From positions 1 to 10,083 of the forward strand of contig QIFJ01000195.1 in NCBI GenBank assembly GCA_003229755.1: a DNA stretch of 10,083 bases. Reading direction: 5' to 3'. Made by a program: the position numbers and the translations under genes. The notes beneath the pieces are model-generated. The model was not told the DNA's origin, searched no databases, and saw only the letters and a program-made list of their open reading frames with translations. Below are positions 7,025 through 10,083 of the stretch, one piece after another (positions within the stretch are counted from its first letter, which is position 1; every line of letters begins with the position of its first letter). This DNA is from Pseudomonadota bacterium (lineage in GTDB: Bacteria; BMS3Abin14).

Positions 7025-7852
7025 ATGAAAGTGTTAAATTTTCTTAAACCGGTATCCACCTGGCCGGCACAGAAGGTTCGCGATTACCTGGACGATCACG
7101 ACCCTGAGGAATACAACCTCATCGATGTACGTCAGCCTGGTGAGTACAAGGACGGGCACCTTCCTGGAACCAGCCTCATACCACTTCCGGAGCTGGAGGA
7201 AAGGCTGTCGGAACTGGATGCATCCAAACCGACGGTGGTCTACTGACACTCCGGGGTCCGCAGCCGTGCCGCTGCGGCTATACTGGCCAGAAACGGCTTT
7301 ACTGAGGCCCACAGTATGGAAGGAGGTATAACAGCATGGGAGGGCAGCAGGGCAACCGGGCCTCCGGAGGCCGCCACCGACTACTTCACAACAGCAGAGG
7401 ACTCCGGCGAGATGGCGGCGCTGGCCTGGAGCCTTGAGCATAATACCCGCAAACTGTATACAGCGCTGAACGAATCAGAGGCTCTCACAGACAGCGGGGA
7501 TATATTTTTCAAGCTGGCCTCGGCTGAGGACCATCACAAGCAGGCGCTGGAGGAATTTTATTATAACCGATACGGGAAGCCGCTCTCCGTGTTGACGGAT
7601 CAAATGGATCTGAAAATCCTCGAGGGGGGAGCGAGTCTTGCGGAAACCCTGGCATGGGTTGATGGGAGATCTTTTCCTGAAATTCTGCACATGGCCCTTG
7701 CCCTGGAGGCAAACGCCTACGACCGCTATCTTCAGATGATCAGTGCTGCTGAAGATGAGGACGCGAAAGATATATTCAGAATGATCGCCCGCGAGGAGAA
7801 GGCCCACCTGAGATCGCTGGGTGACCTTCTTGATAGTAAGGAAGCCGAGTAG
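7025..7852 (+). CDS. Rhodanese-ferritin-like fusion protein, probable selenoprotein (UGA = Sec74)
   Basis: One 275-residue gene is interrupted only by an in-frame TGA at 7244-7246. Residues 1-110 are a rhodanese domain: NLIDVRQPGEY, then the active-site loop VVY-U-HSGVRSRAAA, then MEGGITAW. The UGA sits exactly where the catalytic Cys of C-x-x-G-x-R belongs. Homology resumes in the same frame at once, so readthrough as selenocysteine is favoured over a frameshift. Residues about 125-270 form a rubrerythrin-type four-helix bundle with a full diiron ligand set: E138, E168/H171 (ExxH), E228 and E258/H261 (ExxH). Rhodanese domains move sulfane sulfur (or selenium), and the diiron domain suggests peroxide or oxygen chemistry; the joint function is unknown. 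The ATG has a good ribosome site, GGAG at 7015-7018. A SECIS-like hairpin follows the UGA. The stop overlaps the next start by one base. The alternative is a pseudogene with a Cys-to-stop change. Confidence 0.85.
7247..7279 (+). promoter_or_regulatory. Putative bacterial SECIS element
   Basis: CCGCAGC (7258-7264) pairs perfectly with GCTGCGG (7271-7277) around the six-base loop CGUGCC. The loop begins 18 bases after the UGA, inside the spacing described for bacterial SECIS elements. It has G at its second position followed by U, as SelB recognition prefers. Below the stem, G7256 can pair with C7278 leaving U7257 bulged, and G7255 with U7279 as a wobble; a bulged U is also a feature of the E. 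coli fdhF element. The hairpin lies in codons for the conserved RSRAAA segment of the rhodanese loop. Folding was done by eye. Confidence 0.7.
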
Positions 7853-9510
7853 TGGCACGTATATTTTCCGATTACGTTCAGAAAGCCAAACAGATCCTGG
7901 AAACCAATCGCGCCGGAGACCACACCAGGCCAGCCCCGGGCCTTTATCCTCATCAGTGGAACTGGGATTCAGGCTTCATCGCCATAGGCAAGTCACACTA
8001 CGACACAAAGGGCGCTGAGGCGGAATTAACCAGTCTCCTGTCCGCCCAGTGGCAGAGCGGCATGGTTCCCCAGATCGTCTTCGACCCCGATCACCTGGGC
8101 CACTACTTTCCGGAGCCCGATTTCTGGCAGACGGAAGAGTCCCTACAGGTGCCAGCTGGAAAGCTCACATCCGGCATAACCATGCCTCCTATTCTGGCCC
8201 TTGCCGCTGAGAAGATCTACAGGCACTCCAGACGGCCGAATGATGTAATACCGTTCCTGAAAAAAGTTTATCCCAGGCTCCTTGCACTGCATGAATACCT
8301 TTACAGGGAACGGGACTTTCACGACGAGGGACTTGTATTTATCAGACATCCCTGGGAGTCGGGGATCGACAACTCCCCCACCTGGGACGGCCCGCTGAAG
8401 AGGATCAATATCGACAGATCACAGCTTCCCCAATACCGCAGGCGCGACACAGAACATGTATCGCCCGAAATGCGCCCTTCGGACGATGACTACGACAGAT
8501 ACGTTTACCTTGTGGACCTCTTCAGGAAAAATAAATACGATGAGAAACTCATTGCCGAAACCTGCCCATTCCTGATACAGGATCCTTTGTTTAACTCCAT
8601 TCTGTGCCGATCGAACCTGTCCCTTGTAAAGATCGCCGAGGTTATCGGCGAACCTCCGGAAGTGCCAAGATCGTGGGCTGAGAAAACTTCAGCAGCGATC
8701 AGGGACAAGCTCTGGTGCGAGGAACAGGAGATCTTCAACGCCTACGATCTTGTCAGAGACGAGCTCATCTATGTAGACACGGCCGCCGGTTTTATGCCCC
8801 TCTTCGGAGGCGCCGCGTCGCAGGAGCAGGCCGAGGTCCTCTACAGGCGGCTTGATTCAGCATCGTTCTGTTCCCTTCACCAGGGCAACTGTTATACGAT
8901 CCCCAATTACGATACCCAGGCCGAAGCCTTTGACAGCTCAAACTACTGGAGAGGGCCCGTCTGGATCAATATAAACTGGATGCTGTCCCATGGCCTCAGG
9001 CAATACGGCTACACCCTCAAGGCCGACTCCCTCCAGAAGGACCTCCTGCAGCTGCCCATCCGCTTCGGTTTCCACGAATATTTCGATTCCTTTGACGGTT
9101 CGGGATACGGTTCGGATAATTTCAGCTGGACAGCCGCTCTTTTCATTGATCTGGTGATGGACCATTATCAGGAGGACAAAGCTCCAGGCTCCGTGTGGAG
9201 GCGGATAAAATCGATAACTGCTCCGGTCCGCATTCTCAACGAGGGCGAAGATCTTCCCGAGTGTTCCATAAATGAGCTTGCCGAAGAATTGATGGCTGGT
9301 GTGAGAAATTTAAGCAAGAGTTTTTACGACACCGGCAGGGGCATGGTCGATTACGAGCGCCTCAGGGACTCGTCCCAGTTCAGGAACTACAGGGCTCTGA
9401 CCAACGGACTTGTCAAGTTCGATCCCGGAGCTATTGAGAACCGCAACGAGAGGCTGGCCTTCTGGATAAATCTCTATAATACTATTGTCATAGACGGGAT
9501 CGTGGAGTGA
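7852..9510 (+). CDS. GH63/MGH1-like glycoside hydrolase fused to the N-terminal half of a DUF547 domain
   Basis: Residues about 1-445 form an (alpha/alpha)6-barrel glycosidase of the mannosylglycerate/glucosylglycerate hydrolase type (GH63-like, MGH1 domain). Motifs are GLYPHQWNWDSGF (30-42), WESGIDNSPTWD with the putative acid Asp173, FHEYFD with the putative base Glu409, and DNFSWTAAL. The 236-residue spacing of the two acids fits this family. The likely substrate is an alpha-glycoside of a small polar molecule such as glycerate; the exact one is unknown. There is no signal peptide, so it is cytosolic. Residues 448-552 switch to DUF547 (WRRIKSITAPVRIL, MVDYERLRDS, ERLAFWINLYNTIVIDGIV), which ends abruptly at TGA 9508-9510. 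GTG at 7852 overlaps the previous stop by one base and has AAGGA at 7838-7842. The glycosidase ends at its usual family length, so the fusion may be accidental. Confidence 0.82.
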   Translation: MARIFSDYVQKAKQILETNRAGDHTRPAPGLYPHQWNWDSGFIAIGKSHYDTKGAEAELTSLLSAQWQSGMVPQIVFDPDHLGHYFPEPDFWQTEESLQVPAGKLTSGITMPPILALAAEKIYRHSRRPNDVIPFLKKVYPRLLALHEYLYRERDFHDEGLVFIRHPWESGIDNSPTWDGPLKRINIDRSQLPQYRRRDTEHVSPEMRPSDDDYDRYVYLVDLFRKNKYDEKLIAETCPFLIQDPLFNSILCRSNLSLVKIAEVIGEPPEVPRSWAEKTSAAIRDKLWCEEQEIFNAYDLVRDELIYVDTAAGFMPLFGGAASQEQAEVLYRRLDSASFCSLHQGNCYTIPNYDTQAEAFDSSNYWRGPVWININWMLSHGLRQYGYTLKADSLQKDLLQLPIRFGFHEYFDSFDGSGYGSDNFSWTAALFIDLVMDHYQEDKAPGSVWRRIKSITAPVRILNEGEDLPECSINELAEELMAGVRNLSKSFYDTGRGMVDYERLRDSSQFRNYRALTNGLVKFDPGAIENRNERLAFWINLYNTIVIDGIVE

Positions 9511-10028
9511 AGAGCTCGGCCAGAGAGGTGCCGGAATTCTTTACAGGGCTCAAGTACAACATCGGAGGCAATCTCTTTTCAGCCGACGATATCGAGCACG
9601 GCATACTCAGGGGTAACACTCCTCCATCCTTCCGCTTCGCAAAACCGTTCAGGCTGAAAGATCCCAGAAAGAAATTTACAATCTCACCGCCCGATCCCCG
9701 CATCCATTTCGCTCTCGTATGCGGATCACGATCATGCCCACCTATCAACTATTATGACCCGTCTCATATAGATCAGCAGCTGGATCAGGCGGCCAGGAGT
9801 TTCATCAATTCATCTGAGGTCATGGTTCTTCCCGAGGAGGGCAAGGTGCTCCTTTCAGAAATATTCAGGTGGTATGAGGCCGATTTCGGCGGGAAAAAGG
9901 GCGTGCTGGACTTTATCTGCAGCTTTTTAGTCGACGATTTCGCAAGGGAATTCATCGAAAAATCGCGCGACCGGCTCCGAATCGATTACCTCTTCTACGA
10001 CTGGAACCTGAATGTGTGGAGTCGGTAG
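9507..10028 (+). CDS. DUF547 domain, C-terminal part in a shifted frame (probably one broken gene with the preceding DUF547 half)
   Basis: The 173-residue frame carries the rest of the DUF547 domain: SAREVPEFF, YNIGGNLFSADDIEHGILRGN, DPRIHFALVCGSRSCPP, EIFRWYEADFGG and a C-terminal YLFYDWNLNVW. The N-terminal part of the same domain is in the preceding frame up to 9507, so the two parts are offset by one base. In intact homologues, as I recall them, the segment is continuous (...WINLYN...GI..LG-x-K-x-S-x-REV...). The frame is open only from 9480 and its only possible start is GTG 9507, which overlaps the upstream TGA as GTGA. Either a small deletion (1, 4 or 7 bases) split the gene, or the halves are made by coupled translation. 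DUF547 has no firmly established function; the conserved Cys and His residues near RIHFALVCGSRSCPP are notable. A complete domain would span about 9193-10028. Confidence 0.75.
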   Translation: MKSSAREVPEFFTGLKYNIGGNLFSADDIEHGILRGNTPPSFRFAKPFRLKDPRKKFTISPPDPRIHFALVCGSRSCPPINYYDPSHIDQQLDQAARSFINSSEVMVLPEEGKVLLSEIFRWYEADFGGKKGVLDFICSFLVDDFAREFIEKSRDRLRIDYLFYDWNLNVWSR

Positions 10029-10035
10029 TATTACT

Positions 10036-10070
10036 GAGTTTCTAGTTTCTGGTTTCTAGTTTCTGGTTCC
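10036..10070. repeat. Five tandem 7-bp units, inverse of the GAAACYA array
   Basis: Units on the + strand are GAGTTTC, TAGTTTC, TGGTTTC, TAGTTTC and TGGTTCC (10036-10070). Read on the minus strand they are GGAACCA, GAAACTA, GAAACCA, GAAACTA and GAAACTC, the same consensus and the same terminal variant as the array at 321-348. The array begins 8 bp after the DUF547 stop. It is intergenic, has no spacers, and lies close to the window edge. Confidence 0.85.
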
Positions 10071-10083
10071 AGGATTTTCTTAC

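Noticed and set aside
9076..9135. Loss of the glycosidase catalytic Glu in the GSGYGSDNFSWTAA region
   Set aside because: The better candidate for the general base is Glu409 in FHEYFD, comparable to the EKYD motif of trehalases; it is present and correctly spaced from Asp173.
9508..9510. TGA ending the glycosidase-DUF547 frame as a second selenocysteine codon
   Set aside because: Reading through in the same frame gives sequence unrelated to DUF547; the domain continues in a different frame, so this is a frame change and not recoding.

Overview
This is a bacterial window of about 52% GC (estimated by eye). It is dense in genes, nearly all on the + strand, with short gaps or 1-4 base overlaps. 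The gene set suggests an uncultivated deltaproteobacterial (Desulfobacterota-like) or related anaerobe: a transaldolase-glucose-6-phosphate isomerase fusion, a PilZ protein of the type abundant in Myxococcus and Geobacter relatives, DUF547, a SelD-associated flavoprotein, and a UGA-containing rhodanese-ferritin protein. The lineage is inferred from gene content only.

Layout. Bases 1-170 hold the 3' end of a ribose-5-phosphate isomerase B gene (rpiB), whose last codons run into a 7-bp tandem repeat. Bases 171-439 are non-coding and carry a second 7-bp repeat array. The tal-pgi fusion (440-3234) has an apparent one-base frameshift just after its start. It overlaps a TauE/SafE-type exporter (3231-4088). 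A PilZ gene (4097-4462) is convergent on the minus strand. After a 315-bp divergent spacer come glucokinase (4778-5770), a SelD-associated NAD(P)/FAD oxidoreductase (5859-6995), a rhodanese-ferritin-like protein with an in-frame UGA at its catalytic Cys position (7025-7852), and a GH63/MGH1-like glycosidase fused to the N-terminal half of a DUF547 domain (7852-9510). The DUF547 C-terminal half lies in another frame (9507-10028). The right end carries another 7-bp repeat array, inverted relative to the one at 321-348.

How the genes fit together. RpiB, Tal, Pgi and Glk, with a glycosidase whose relatives release glucose or mannose from glycosides of small acids, make a coherent sugar module: glycoside to glucose, glucose 6-phosphate, fructose 6-phosphate and the non-oxidative pentose phosphate pathway. 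Inserted in it is a probable redox/selenium pair, the SelD-associated flavoprotein and the rhodanese-ferritin protein.

The main discovery is that pair. Two open frames at 7025-7246 and 7316-7852 are one 275-residue gene. Its rhodanese active-site Cys is replaced by UGA (selenocysteine 74), followed at SECIS-like distance by a perfect 7-bp stem with GU in its apical loop. Two other genes, tal-pgi and DUF547, are broken by frame changes of the same sense. Those look like small deletions, either assembly errors or real, and are not recoding sites.
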